Shown: positions 28,947 through 36,999 of the stretch, piece after piece
Position numbering within the stretch: the stretch's first letter is position 1
How the letters are laid out: each line of letters starts with the position of its first letter
Assembly (NCBI RefSeq): GCF_001654835.1
Contig: NZ_LXEP01000022.1
Span: 1 to 64,000 of the forward strand
Direction: 5' to 3'
Length of the DNA stretch: 64,000 bases
DNA from: Buttiauxella gaviniae ATCC 51604
GTDB taxonomy: Bacteria; Pseudomonadota; Gammaproteobacteria; Enterobacterales; Enterobacteriaceae
The notes under the pieces: generated by a model
Seen by the model: only the letters and a program-made list of their open reading frames with translations
Told to the model about the DNA's origin: nothing
The model's database searches: none
Program-made: the position numbers and the translations under genes

Positions 28947-30319
28947 GTTTGCTAGAGTTTGGCGGTTTATTTGCGGTCTGGTTTTTATCAGTGATGTTCA
29001 TTGGTATTTTAACGTACCAGGAATTCCGCCGGGTGCGTTTCAATTTTAATGTGTTCTTCTCATTACTATTTCTGCTGACATTTTTCTTTGGTTTTCCCTT
29101 CACCTGTACGCTGGTGTTTCGTTTCGGGGTCTCGGTTGTACAGGCAGATGTGCTACTGCAAGCGCAACTCGCTGCCGTCTGCTTCTACGGTATTTACTAT
29201 GTCGCCTACAAAACACGGCTGCGGGAGAAACGAACTACAGAGGTTCGGCGTCAGTTGTTTACTATGAACCGTGTTGAAACTCATCTGGCGTGGGTAATGC
29301 TGATGGTGGTGGCGCTGGTAAGTGTTGGCATCTTCTTTATGCATAACGGTTTCTTACTGTTTAAGTTGCACTCATATAGTCAGATCTTCTCCAGCGAAGT
29401 ATCGGGTGTGGCGTTAAAACGTTTCTTCTACTTTTTCATCCCTGCGATGCTGGTGGTCTATTTTCTTAAGCAAGATGGTCGAGCCTGGATGTTTTTCCTG
29501 GTGAGCACTGTGGCGTTTGGTCTGCTGACTTATATGATTGTTGGTGGGACTCGAGCCAATATTATCATCGCGTTCGCCATCTTTTTGTTCATCGGTATTA
29601 TTCGCGGCTGGATCTCGCTGTGGATGCTGGCGGCTGCGGGTGTATTTGGCATCGTAGGTATGTTCTGGCTGGCATTGAAGCGTTATGGGCTTAACGTCAA
29701 CGGAGAGGAGGCGTTTTACACCTTCTTGTACCTGACTCGCGATACCTTTTCACCGTGGGAAAATTTGGGATTACTGCTGCAGAATTACGACAAAATTGAG
29801 TTCCAGGGGCTGGCGCCCATTGTGCGTGATTTCTATGTCTTTATTCCGACCTGGTTATGGCCTGGCCGTCCGGGGATTGTCCTGAACAGTGCGAACTACT
29901 TTACTTGGGAAGTTCTTAACAACCACTCTGGCCTGGCAATTTCACCAACGTTAATTGGTTCACTGGTGGTTATGGGTGGCGTGTGGTTTATCCCATTAGG
30001 TGCAGTTGTAGTCGGGCTGATTATTAAATGGTTCGACTGGTTGTATGACCTGGGTAATCGTGAAACCAACAAGTACAAAGCCGCCATTTTGCATAGTTTC
30101 TGCTTTGGGGCGATTTTTAACATGATTGTATTGGCGCGTGAGGGATTGGACTCTTTTGTCTCCCGCGTGGTGTTTTTCATGGTTATCTTTGGTGTCTGTT
30201 TGCTGTTTGCGAAGCTGCTTTACTGGCTATTTGATAGTGCAGGGCTGATACATCAACGCCTACGCCGTTCACCGCAAGTTGTTTCTGGCTCTCAAAATGT
30301 ATCGCAGGGAATATCATGA
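28943..30319 (+). CDS. wzyE: ECA polymerase WzyE
   Basis: Polytopic ECA repeat polymerase, 458 aa, with about 11 hydrophobic segments. It joins trisaccharide units in the periplasm under WzzE control. Recognisable stretches include [14 protein letters not shown] and [18 protein letters not shown]. The C-terminal tail ([14 protein letters not shown]) is a little longer than the 450-aa E. coli protein. It overlaps wecF and wecG by 4 bp each. Confidence 0.95.
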   Translation: MSLLEFGGLFAVWFLSVMFIGILTYQEFRRVRFNFNVFFSLLFLLTFFFGFPFTCTLVFRFGVSVVQADVLLQAQLAAVCFYGIYYVAYKTRLREKRTTEVRRQLFTMNRVETHLAWVMLMVVALVSVGIFFMHNGFLLFKLHSYSQIFSSEVSGVALKRFFYFFIPAMLVVYFLKQDGRAWMFFLVSTVAFGLLTYMIVGGTRANIIIAFAIFLFIGIIRGWISLWMLAAAGVFGIVGMFWLALKRYGLNVNGEEAFYTFLYLTRDTFSPWENLGLLLQNYDKIEFQGLAPIVRDFYVFIPTWLWPGRPGIVLNSANYFTWEVLNNHSGLAISPTLIGSLVVMGGVWFIPLGAVVVGLIIKWFDWLYDLGNRETNKYKAAILHSFCFGAIFNMIVLAREGLDSFVSRVVFFMVIFGVCLLFAKLLYWLFDSAGLIHQRLRRSPQVVSGSQNVSQGIS

Positions 30320-31056
30320 CAGAACTCACGACAGCTCCTTCTTATACGATTCGTGGCTTGAGCCTACTGGGTTGGCGCGATATGCAGCATGCATTGGATT
30401 ATCTCTACGCAGGGGGCTCGCTGCGTAGCGGTACGCTGGTAGCGATTAATGCGGAGAAAATCCTCTCCGCAGAACGTGACCAGCAAGTGCGAGTGTTAAT
30501 CGATAACGCAGAATACAAATACGCTGACGGTATTAGCGTGGTGCGCTCGATTCGCAAAAAATTTCCCGGTGCCGTTGTCTCTCGCGTTCCGGGAGCCGAC
30601 CTCTGGGAAGCATTAATGCAGCGTGCAGGCGGAGAAGGTTCTCCTGTTTTCCTGATCGGTGGAAAACCTGAAATATTGGCGCAAACCGAAGCCAAACTGC
30701 GTAAACAGTGGAACGTTAATATTGTTGGTAGCCAGGATGGATACTTCAAGGCCGAGCAGCAGCAGGCTTTGTTTGAGCGTATTCGGGAAAGCGGTGCCGC
30801 TATTGTCACTGTAGCGATGGGATCGCCGCGGCAGGAGCTCTTTATGCGCGATTGCCGCAAGGTTTACCCTGATGCTCTGTATATGGGCGTGGGTGGGACG
30901 TACGATGTCTTTACCGGGCACGTGAAACGCGCTCCAAAAGTCTGGCAAAACTTGGGCCTTGAGTGGTTGTATCGCTTATTGTCGCAACCAAGCCGCATCA
31001 CACGACAAATAAAGTTGCTGCGTTATCTGGCCTGGCACTACACCGGCCGCCTATAA
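30316..31056 (+). CDS. wecG: UDP-ManNAcA transferase WecG (RffM)
   Basis: GT26 (WecG/TagA/CpsF) glycosyltransferase, 246 aa, which adds ManNAcA to GlcNAc-PP-Und to give lipid II. Conserved motifs are [26 protein letters not shown], the R-VPGADLWE segment, and [10 protein letters not shown] with [17 protein letters not shown]. Last gene of the ECA operon, followed by 157 bp and then a tRNA cluster. Confidence 0.97.
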   Translation: MTELTTAPSYTIRGLSLLGWRDMQHALDYLYAGGSLRSGTLVAINAEKILSAERDQQVRVLIDNAEYKYADGISVVRSIRKKFPGAVVSRVPGADLWEALMQRAGGEGSPVFLIGGKPEILAQTEAKLRKQWNVNIVGSQDGYFKAEQQQALFERIRESGAAIVTVAMGSPRQELFMRDCRKVYPDALYMGVGGTYDVFTGHVKRAPKVWQNLGLEWLYRLLSQPSRITRQIKLLRYLAWHYTGRL

Positions 31057-31213
31057 AACGCCGTCGGGTATTGCGTTAAAGTGAGTTTTACGGCCAAATT
31101 TGGCTGGATAATCATCAGAATGTGCAAAGCATAACCAAATGCGCATTTTATTTAAATAAGCACTAGACAGGTGAGCATGAAGGCCGTAATATCCGACCCC
31201 GCAACGGCGCTAT

Positions 31214-31290
<77 letters not shown>

Positions 31291-31361
31291 TTGATTGAAT
31301 GGGGCCAGAGCTGCGGCGGTACTCTTCGCAAGAAGATAGTCCGCGCGAAAAGATTTACAGT

Positions 31362-31438
31362 GGTGGCTATAGCTCAGTTGGTAGAGCCCTGGATTGTGAT
31401 TCCAGTTGTCGTGGGTTCGAGTCCCATTAGCCACCCCA
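31362..31438 (+). tRNA. hisR: tRNA-His (GTG anticodon)
   Basis: 77 nt including the extra 5' G typical of tRNA-His (GGTGGCTAT). The anticodon loop ATTGTGATT gives GTG. Ends in encoded CCA. Confidence 0.97.
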
Positions 31439-31455
31439 TTTAATTTAGTGATATT

Positions 31456-31542
31456 GCGAAGGTGGCGGAATTGGTAGACGCGCTAGCTTCAGGTGTTAGT
31501 GTTCTTACGGACGTGAGGGTTCAAGTCCCTCTCTTCGCACCA
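31456..31542 (+). tRNA. leuT: tRNA-Leu (CAG anticodon)
   Basis: An 87-nt class II tRNA with a long variable arm. The acceptor stem is GCGAAGG/CTCTTCGC, the anticodon loop CTTCAGGTG gives CAG, and CCA is encoded. 17 bp after hisR. Confidence 0.97.
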
Positions 31543-31581
31543 TCTCTAAGTTGAAAGCAGTAAGAAGTGAATGCAGTATTT

Positions 31582-31658
31582 CGGCGAGTAGCGCAGCTTG
31601 GTAGCGCAACTGGTTTGGGACCAGTGGGTCGGAGGTTCGAATCCTCTCTCGCCGACCA
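31582..31658 (+). tRNA. proM: tRNA-Pro (TGG anticodon)
   Basis: 77 nt. The acceptor stem is CGGCGAG/CTCGCCG, the anticodon loop TTTGGGA gives TGG, and CCA is encoded at 31656-31658. Its last 19 nt are repeated at 31789-31807 and 31938-31956. Confidence 0.97.
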
Positions 31659-31665
31659 AATTTAG

Positions 31666-31694
31666 AAAAGACCAACCCTCGGGTTGGTCTTTTT
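31666..31694 (+). terminator. Terminator 1 of the proM repeat
   Basis: Stem AAGACCAACC/GGTTGGTCTT with T5, 8 nt downstream of the proM CCA. It should end most tRNA operon transcripts. Confidence 0.9.
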
Positions 31695-31814
31695 GCATCT
31701 GTAGTTTGAAGAGGATGAGAATCTCCGCAGGAGGTTTGAGCCGAGCGAAGCGAGACAACGTTGCTTTAGCAACGACCCGTAGGGGAATAATCCTCTCTCG
31801 CCGACCAAATTTAG

Positions 31815-31843
31815 AAAAAGCCAACCTTCGGGTTGGCTTTTTT
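31815..31843 (+). terminator. Terminator 2 of the proM repeat
   Basis: AAGCCAACC-TTCG-GGTTGGCTT with T6. Compared with terminator 1, two adjacent stem pairs have changed on both sides (GA to AG, TC to CT), so pairing is preserved. Confidence 0.9.
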
Positions 31844-31964
31844 GCATCTGTAGTTTGAAGAGGATGAGAATCTCCGAAGGAGGTTTGAGCCGAGCGAAGC
31901 GAGACAACGTTGCTTTAGCAGCGGCCCGTAGGGGAATAATCCTCTCTCGCCGACCAATTTCAAG

Positions 31965-31994
31965 AAAGCCTAACCGGCAAGGTTGGGCTTTTTT
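31965..31994 (+). terminator. Terminator 3 of the proM repeat
   Basis: AAAGCCTAACC-GGCAA-GGTTGGGCTTTTTT. The stem is kept (one T-G pair) although the loop and linker differ from units 1 and 2. Confidence 0.85.
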
Positions 31995-32337
31995 ACGTCT
32001 GCAGTTTATGGGTTTGTAGGAAAGGATGGTGCTGTGCCTGGCTCACCAGGAAAATGCGCATCATACAACCGCGTATCCCAATCCCCAGTCTCTAAATCAC
32101 GACATCATGATATTTATTGTCGCCGTTTGGTGACTCTTAACTTATTGATATAAATGAATAACGATAATTCCCGGTTTAAGTGTCTCCAAAAGGAGACGCT
32201 CTTGTCGATTTTTGAAAGGGCTGGAATAGCCAATGTGGTGCACATGTCTTCTGAGATAACATCATGAATATAAAATGATTTCAGGTTAAGGGTAATTACG
32301 AATTCAAACCTGGCATGCATCGTGCAATAATATACAT
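31995..32337 (+). promoter_or_regulatory. glmZ upstream region: sigma54 promoter and GlrR-type site
   Basis: No gene seen. TGGCATGCATCGTGCAA (32311-32327) has GG and GC 10 bp apart, the sigma54 -24/-12 spacing, 13 bp before the glmZ start. An overlapping AT-rich -10-like stretch (CAATAATATACA) could serve sigma70. TGTC-N10-GACG at 32181-32198 fits the GlrR site TGTC-N10-GACA with one mismatch. Further TGTC half-sites lie at 32203 and 32245. Confidence 0.7.
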
Positions 32338-32540
32338 GTAGATGCTCATTCCACTTCTTATGTTTGCTTAGGCTTCATAAACCCAGGAATGACGCAGAGC
32401 CGATTACGGTGCTTATCGTCCACCGACAGATGTCGTCTTTCAGACCTCATCCAACACCATGGACATAACGTTGAGTGAAGCACCACTTAGTTGTCTTAAA
32501 GACCTGTTTTGACACCTGCCAATTGGCAGGTGTTTTTTTT
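32338..32540 (+). ncRNA. glmZ: sRNA GlmZ
   Basis: A Hfq- and RapZ-dependent sRNA that activates translation of glmS (glucosamine-6-phosphate synthase). The 5' end GTAGATGCTCATTCCA, the central GAATGACGCAGAGCCG and GGTGCTTATCGTCCAC segments, and the GTTGAGTGAAGCACC region followed by AGACCTGTTTT match E. coli GlmZ. It ends in a perfect terminator, ACACCTGCC-AATT-GGCAGGTGT plus T8 (32512-32540). Its position between the proM operon and hemY is as in E. coli. The 5' end is set by homology. Confidence 0.93.
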
Positions 32541-32585
32541 GCGTGAAGGAAATGGGTAAGGGCGACAGTTATCGCCCATGGGGTG

Positions 32586-33782
32586 TTATGAATTGGGGTT
32601 GTTTTGCAGGGTTAATAGCAGGCCATCACGGCGCATCAAGGCCGCCTCTTCTGGGTTATGCAGACGATCCAGGCAATCAGCCAACCATGCATAATCAAAG
32701 GCATCAGGACGCTGTTTGAGTGCTTCACGGAAAGCATCGCTCGCTTGTTGCCATTCGCCGTGTTTCATCAGTAACTGACCGAGTGTGCTATTAAGCAATG
32801 GACGATCGCCTTGTGTCTTGATCTGCTGGCGCAGGGCTTTTTCGAGCTGTTCCGGGTTGCCTGATTTCAGACGTGGCATCAATAATATCAAACGCTCGTC
32901 GTACTGACGTTTCAGGCCATCAAGAATGATTTCCTGTGCCGCATCATGATCGTCACACTCAATAAGATGCTCCGCCATCGCGACCTGTAGCACGGTTTCA
33001 TGACGCGTCTTACGGCTTTGATTTTTCCACCAGGCTTTCAGCCCATCGTTACCTTGTTCCGCCATCGCTTGATCCATCAGGCCAATCCAGGCCTGCTGTT
33101 GAAGCGCAAGGCGGTGGGCTTCATCGCCAATCTGGACTTTGTCCATGGCGGGCAAAATGTCGAGCAGTGATCCCCATGCTCCGGTGCGGACATATGCCAT
33201 TTCCGCAAGACGCAGCACTTCAGGGTGGCGCGGAGAAATCTCCAGCAGCTTATCTACACCATGACGTGCCGCGTGGTTTTCATTGCGAGTCAATTGCAGA
33301 CGCACACGGGTAATCTCAACCGGCAGTTGGTCGTTATCTGCCAGTTCGGCTGCGCGTTCCAGATGCTGATTGGCACGAATTTCATCGCCACGCTGTTGTG
33401 CGGCTTCTGCTGCCAGTAAATAGTTCACGACTGGCTGTTCGGCATGATCGGCATTTTTCAGCATCAGCTTCTCAACTTGCTGATAGTCACCCTCTGCTAA
33501 TTTCAGCAGCGCCGCTTTAGTTTGCTTGCGCGCTCGACTGCTTTTACGCCCAACAAACCAACCACGGGTACGAGCCCCGGTACGGAAAACACGGCGCAGG
33601 ATCCATTCGATGGCAAACAACACGACCATGGTCAGGATCAAAATGATCACCAGACCAGTGACGCTGGTTTCCACGTTGTAATTATCGGTCTGGATCAACA
33701 CATAGCCCTGATGCCCGGCAAGCATTGGCCCAAGCACGATCCCGGCGATCAACAACAGAAAGAGCAATAAGACTTTAATCAT
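32586..33782 (-). CDS. hemY: Haem-biosynthesis-associated TPR membrane protein HemY
   Basis: A 398-aa inner-membrane protein. Two N-terminal TM helices (about 2-22 and 42-62) are followed by a basic stretch and a cytoplasmic or periplasmic TPR domain (about 90-390). Name apart, it is not protoporphyrinogen oxidase, and its molecular role is unresolved. MIKVLLLFLLLIAGIVLGPM matches E. coli. Last gene of hemCDXY, 2 bp after hemX. Confidence 0.96.
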   Translation of the reverse strand: MIKVLLLFLLLIAGIVLGPMLAGHQGYVLIQTDNYNVETSVTGLVIILILTMVVLFAIEWILRRVFRTGARTRGWFVGRKSSRARKQTKAALLKLAEGDYQQVEKLMLKNADHAEQPVVNYLLAAEAAQQRGDEIRANQHLERAAELADNDQLPVEITRVRLQLTRNENHAARHGVDKLLEISPRHPEVLRLAEMAYVRTGAWGSLLDILPAMDKVQIGDEAHRLALQQQAWIGLMDQAMAEQGNDGLKAWWKNQSRKTRHETVLQVAMAEHLIECDDHDAAQEIILDGLKRQYDERLILLMPRLKSGNPEQLEKALRQQIKTQGDRPLLNSTLGQLLMKHGEWQQASDAFREALKQRPDAFDYAWLADCLDRLHNPEEAALMRRDGLLLTLQNNPNS

Positions 33783-33784
33783 GC

Positions 33785-34966
33785 TTATTCTCCTTGAGTT
33801 GGCGCAGGCGCTTGTTCAGGCGCGGCAGGTTGTTCAGCGGGAGCAGTTGCGCTCGCGGCAGGTTGGGCAAGCAAATTACGCACCCGAGTCTGCATCAGCT
33901 TTTCCAGTAGAGGCTGGCTTTCCAGCGTCTGCGGCACATCCATGTTGATACTTTGCTGGCTGAGAGAGTCCAGTTCATCAAGGAAGGATTTTGTCACGCT
34001 GTCGTTGGTGTCGTAATAAGCACGAACCCATGTGGAAACATTCTCCAGCGACTGCTTATACGTCTCATCCTGGTGGCGAGGAACCGCTTGTGCCGCAACC
34101 AGCAAGCGTGAACGGATGTTCTCACGTAGATAAACATCCTGGTTTGGCGCTAACAGAGGAACTGCGGTTTCATCGCGGCGGCGAATAGTAATGAAACTAT
34201 CCATAAAGTTGTGCCAGCTTTTAGTGAGATTTTCACGCCATTCCGCCACCGTGCTGGAAAGCTCGCTACCGTCGGAATCCATCGGCGTATCGTCACTATT
34301 GTTATCCGCAAGACGTAGATTATCGACCTGATTAGAAAGCTGATTGAGCTTGAGAATAATCCCGTCGTAGTCGACCTGAGTAATTGCTGATAATGCAGAA
34401 ATATCGTCCGTTAGCGCACGGCGAACGGTTAGCAAGCTTGGATCGTTCATATCTGCGAGGCTGGCATCGGCACTTTTCAACAGTGCAGCCGCTGTGGTGA
34501 CATCCTGATCGCTCCACAATTTCCGCCCGGCCAGTTTCACCAGGAAGTCGGATTGTGCTAACAACCAGGTTTTTGCATCGCTACCGGAAATAGTGGCCAC
34601 TTTCTGCTGCACTTCATCAAGCTCACGCGCCAGATTTGCCTGCTGGCGATCCGACTCCTGGAGTGCAGTTGCCTGCTGCTTGATGGTAGTTTCCAGAGAA
34701 GCTTGCTGCTGTTCTTGTTGCTTTTGTAAAGCGGTGAGCTGCGTTGCCAGGGCATCAGTGTTGGCATTTTGCGCCGCTGCCTGATGCTTACCATAACTGT
34801 AAAGACCGCCACCTAACGCAAGTGCAATAGCAATGGCGATAGCACCCAGCGCAATTCCTGCAATCCCACTACGATTTTTTTGCGGTGGTTGTTCTGGAAG
34901 TGGCGTGCTTTCCACCGCCGGTTTGGTTTCTTCAACCATGGCGGAGGTATTATGTTGTTCCGTCAT
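33785..34966 (-). CDS. hemX: HemX membrane protein
   Basis: A 393-aa membrane-anchored protein. The N-terminus is cytoplasmic and Pro/Glu/Thr-rich, then comes one TM ([20 protein letters not shown], about 34-53), a Gln-rich coiled coil (about 70-130), a periplasmic domain, and an Ala/Pro-rich tail ([15 protein letters not shown]). It is often labelled uroporphyrinogen III methylase, but no SAM motif is seen and that function is unsupported. It differs most from E. coli in the low-complexity ends. A deleted ERIC copy lies between it and hemD. Confidence 0.94.
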   Translation of the reverse strand: MTEQHNTSAMVEETKPAVESTPLPEQPPQKNRSGIAGIALGAIAIAIALALGGGLYSYGKHQAAAQNANTDALATQLTALQKQQEQQQASLETTIKQQATALQESDRQQANLARELDEVQQKVATISGSDAKTWLLAQSDFLVKLAGRKLWSDQDVTTAAALLKSADASLADMNDPSLLTVRRALTDDISALSAITQVDYDGIILKLNQLSNQVDNLRLADNNSDDTPMDSDGSELSSTVAEWRENLTKSWHNFMDSFITIRRRDETAVPLLAPNQDVYLRENIRSRLLVAAQAVPRHQDETYKQSLENVSTWVRAYYDTNDSVTKSFLDELDSLSQQSINMDVPQTLESQPLLEKLMQTRVRNLLAQPAASATAPAEQPAAPEQAPAPTQGE

Positions 34967-34982
34967 TGTGGCGTCCCATATT

Positions 34983-35034
34983 TATACCCTTCATTCTTCA
35001 AGCTGCATTGGTGCAACTCGAATTATTTTGGGGG
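34983..35034. repeat. ERIC deletion derivative within the hem operon
   Basis: About 52 bp containing both ERIC termini (TATACCCTTCATTCTTCAAG and TGCAACTCGAATTATTTTGG) joined by TTGG, with the roughly 75-bp core missing. The two arms can pair imperfectly. It fills most of the hemX-hemD gap, so it is transcribed as part of hemCDXY mRNA. Confidence 0.75.
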
Positions 35035-35039
35035 TTGAT

Positions 35040-35780
35040 TTATTGTAACGCGCGAAGCAGCGCGTCATTGTCTGCGTTATCGGCAACCCGAATATCTTGC
35101 CAGCCCAAATCCCGGGCAAGGTCTGCCAAACGCTCACTGACAACTAACAGCCGGCAGTGTAGTAACCAGTTTTTTCGATACCATTCCGGAATGAGCGCAT
35201 AAAGTTGTTGTAGCATTTCACCGCTTGTCACGACCAGCGTTGAAACCCCACGGTCGCGCCAGCGGAAGGCTTCTTCTGTTCCGTCATAAATTCTGGCACT
35301 TCTTTGGTAGCATTCGCAGAATGTCACTTCTGCACCGCGTTCCGTCAATTTTTCACCTAAAAGTTCGCGCCCGCCGTTCCCGCGCAAAATGAGTGCCCGT
35401 TTTCCGGCAACATTCTGTAATTCAGGTAATTGTAGCAAGACTTCTGTTGTTTCCCTGTCTTGCGGATAACGAATCGGCAAATGGCTAACTGTGTGAAACG
35501 CTAAGGCAGTCGTACGCCCAATGGCAAACCAGGCAAGTTGTGAAGGCCAGGAGATACCGTTTTGGCGTAATTGCGGGTGGGCGTAATTTATGACGTGCTG
35601 CGATAATACGAACACCAGGTCGCCTTCGCTCAGGCTCGCCAGCATGCCAGGCAGTTTGTCCAGTTGCCGGCCGGGGGAAAACTCAATCAGTGGGAAGCTA
35701 TACGCCACCTGCCCCAGTGCGCGCAGTCTGCTCACTAACTCGTCCCCAGCGGGGGAAGGGCGGGTGACAAGTATCGTCAT
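35040..35780 (-). CDS. hemD: Uroporphyrinogen III synthase HemD
   Basis: Cyclises hydroxymethylbilane to uroporphyrinogen III. 246 aa, with the two-lobed family pattern: [20 protein letters not shown] at the N-terminus, and [13 protein letters not shown] with the [11 protein letters not shown] segment near the C-terminus. Sequence is moderately conserved, as usual for HemD. The start overlaps the hemC stop by 4 bp, so the two consecutive pathway enzymes are coupled. Confidence 0.97.
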   Translation of the reverse strand: MTILVTRPSPAGDELVSRLRALGQVAYSFPLIEFSPGRQLDKLPGMLASLSEGDLVFVLSQHVINYAHPQLRQNGISWPSQLAWFAIGRTTALAFHTVSHLPIRYPQDRETTEVLLQLPELQNVAGKRALILRGNGGRELLGEKLTERGAEVTFCECYQRSARIYDGTEEAFRWRDRGVSTLVVTSGEMLQQLYALIPEWYRKNWLLHCRLLVVSERLADLARDLGWQDIRVADNADNDALLRALQ

Positions 35781-36718
35781 GCCGGAGCATCTCCGTCATA
35801 AACGGCGGCCAGAATTTCGCGCGCCCCTTTATCGAGAAGTTCTTCCGCAAGGGAAACGCCCATTTCTTCGGCATCTTGCGGTTTGCCACGGCGTTCACCA
35901 CGAACCAGAATCGAGCCGTCAGGTGCGCCCACTAATGCGCGCAGCCATAACTCACCTTCTTTCAATTCAGCATAACTGCCAATTGGCACCTGGCATCCGC
36001 CCTCAAGGCGCATGTTCATGGCGCGTTCAGCACGGACGCGAATTGCAGTTTCTTCATGGTTCAGTGAAGCAAGCAGCGCTTGAGTGTGCTCGTCATCAAG
36101 ACGGCATTCGATTCCCACCGCACCCTGACCTACAGCGGGCAATGACACTTCTGCGGGTAATGCGTAGCGAATACGTGATTGCAAACCAAGACGGTTTAGC
36201 CCGGCGACCGCAAGAATAATCGCGTCGTAATCACCATTGTCGAGTTTACCCAACCGGGTGCCAACGTTACCGCGCAATGAGCGAATGACCAGGTCCGGGC
36301 GGCGCTCAGCAATCTGACACTGACGGCGGAGGCTCGAAGTGCCTACTACGCTGCCTGCGGGCAAATCATCAAGACCGGCGAAATGATTGGAAACAAAAGC
36401 GTCACGCGGATCATCACGTTCGCAAATTGTCACCAACCCTAAGCCTTCAGGAAATTCTACTGGCACATCTTTCATGGAATGCACGGCGATATCTGCGCGA
36501 CCTTCAAGAAGTGCAAGTTCTAACTCTTTGACAAACAATCCCTTGCCACCAACTTTCGCCAGTGGTGTATCAAGAATGATGTCGCCACGCGTTACCATAG
36601 GCACCAGTTCAACCGTGAGCTGGGGATGGCACGCTTCCAGGCGTTGTTTGACATAATGTGCTTGCCAGAGTGCTAATGGACTTTGGCGAGTGGCAATTCT
36701 TAATACATTGTCTAACAT
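35777..36718 (-). CDS. hemC: Porphobilinogen deaminase HemC
   Basis: Hydroxymethylbilane synthase, 313 aa, polymerising four porphobilinogens. The dipyrromethane-cofactor cysteine lies in [11 protein letters not shown] (near residue 242), and the arginine-rich [11 protein letters not shown] and [10 protein letters not shown] segments bind substrate. First gene of hemCDXY. It is divergent from cyaA across 281 bp and its start [14 protein letters not shown] aligns with E. coli. Confidence 0.98.
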   Translation of the reverse strand: MLDNVLRIATRQSPLALWQAHYVKQRLEACHPQLTVELVPMVTRGDIILDTPLAKVGGKGLFVKELELALLEGRADIAVHSMKDVPVEFPEGLGLVTICERDDPRDAFVSNHFAGLDDLPAGSVVGTSSLRRQCQIAERRPDLVIRSLRGNVGTRLGKLDNGDYDAIILAVAGLNRLGLQSRIRYALPAEVSLPAVGQGAVGIECRLDDEHTQALLASLNHEETAIRVRAERAMNMRLEGGCQVPIGSYAELKEGELWLRALVGAPDGSILVRGERRGKPQDAEEMGVSLAEELLDKGAREILAAVYDGDAPA

Positions 36719-36888
36719 TGCTAGTTACCGTAATTATCGTCCCTGACCATCCTACCACTCTTCAAGGAAGGCTGTCAGTTTCAACGGGTTTGCGGAAAAG
36801 AGGGACATATTTCGTATTATGGAAGATAAAGCCGGTAGGCGGAGCGGAAGTTGGCGCGTAGCGCATCTTTCTTTACGGTCAACCAGCA

Positions 36889-36940
36889 AGGTGTTAAATT
36901 GATCACGTTTCCAGCAATTCTTTGCCTTGTCGTTTATAAT
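36889..36940 (+). promoter_or_regulatory. cyaA promoter with CRP site
   Basis: TGTTA-AATTGA-TCACG (centred near 36899) is a good CRP site, and TATAAT lies at 36935-36940. In E. coli the same arrangement at cya lets CRP-cAMP repress cyaA. The hemC promoter must lie in the same 281-bp divergent region; I did not define it. Confidence 0.75.
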
Positions 36941-36999
36941 AGAGGCAACAACCGGGAAACGGGTTTTTTCGTAATACTGAAACCATCAGGCGATATGTC

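Larger units (their letters stand above)
31640..31994 (+). repeat. proM 3'-end tandem repeat, 149-bp period
   Basis: The last 19 nt of proM, AATCCTCTCTCGCCGACCA, occur at 31640-31658, 31789-31807 and 31938-31956, each exactly 149 bp apart. Units 1 (31640-31788) and 2 (31789-31937) differ at 8 positions by my count. A third unit is partial and diverges after its terminator. Each unit consists of the tRNA end, a short A-rich linker, an intrinsic terminator, a CTGTAGTTTGAAGAGG segment, and a GCCGAGCGAAGCGAGAC block. The layout resembles the tyrT RTT repeats of E. coli. Confidence 0.95.

Noticed and set aside
31598-31907. Short ORFs across proM and its repeat on both strands
   Set aside because: They read through a tRNA gene and terminator hairpins. 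Their similar peptides simply reflect the repeated DNA.
31640-31994. CRISPR array or prophage att site at proM
   Set aside because: Repeat units are 149 bp and nearly identical throughout, with no unique spacers. No integrase or foreign genes lie between the tRNA-end copies. Tandem duplication explains them better than an integration remnant.
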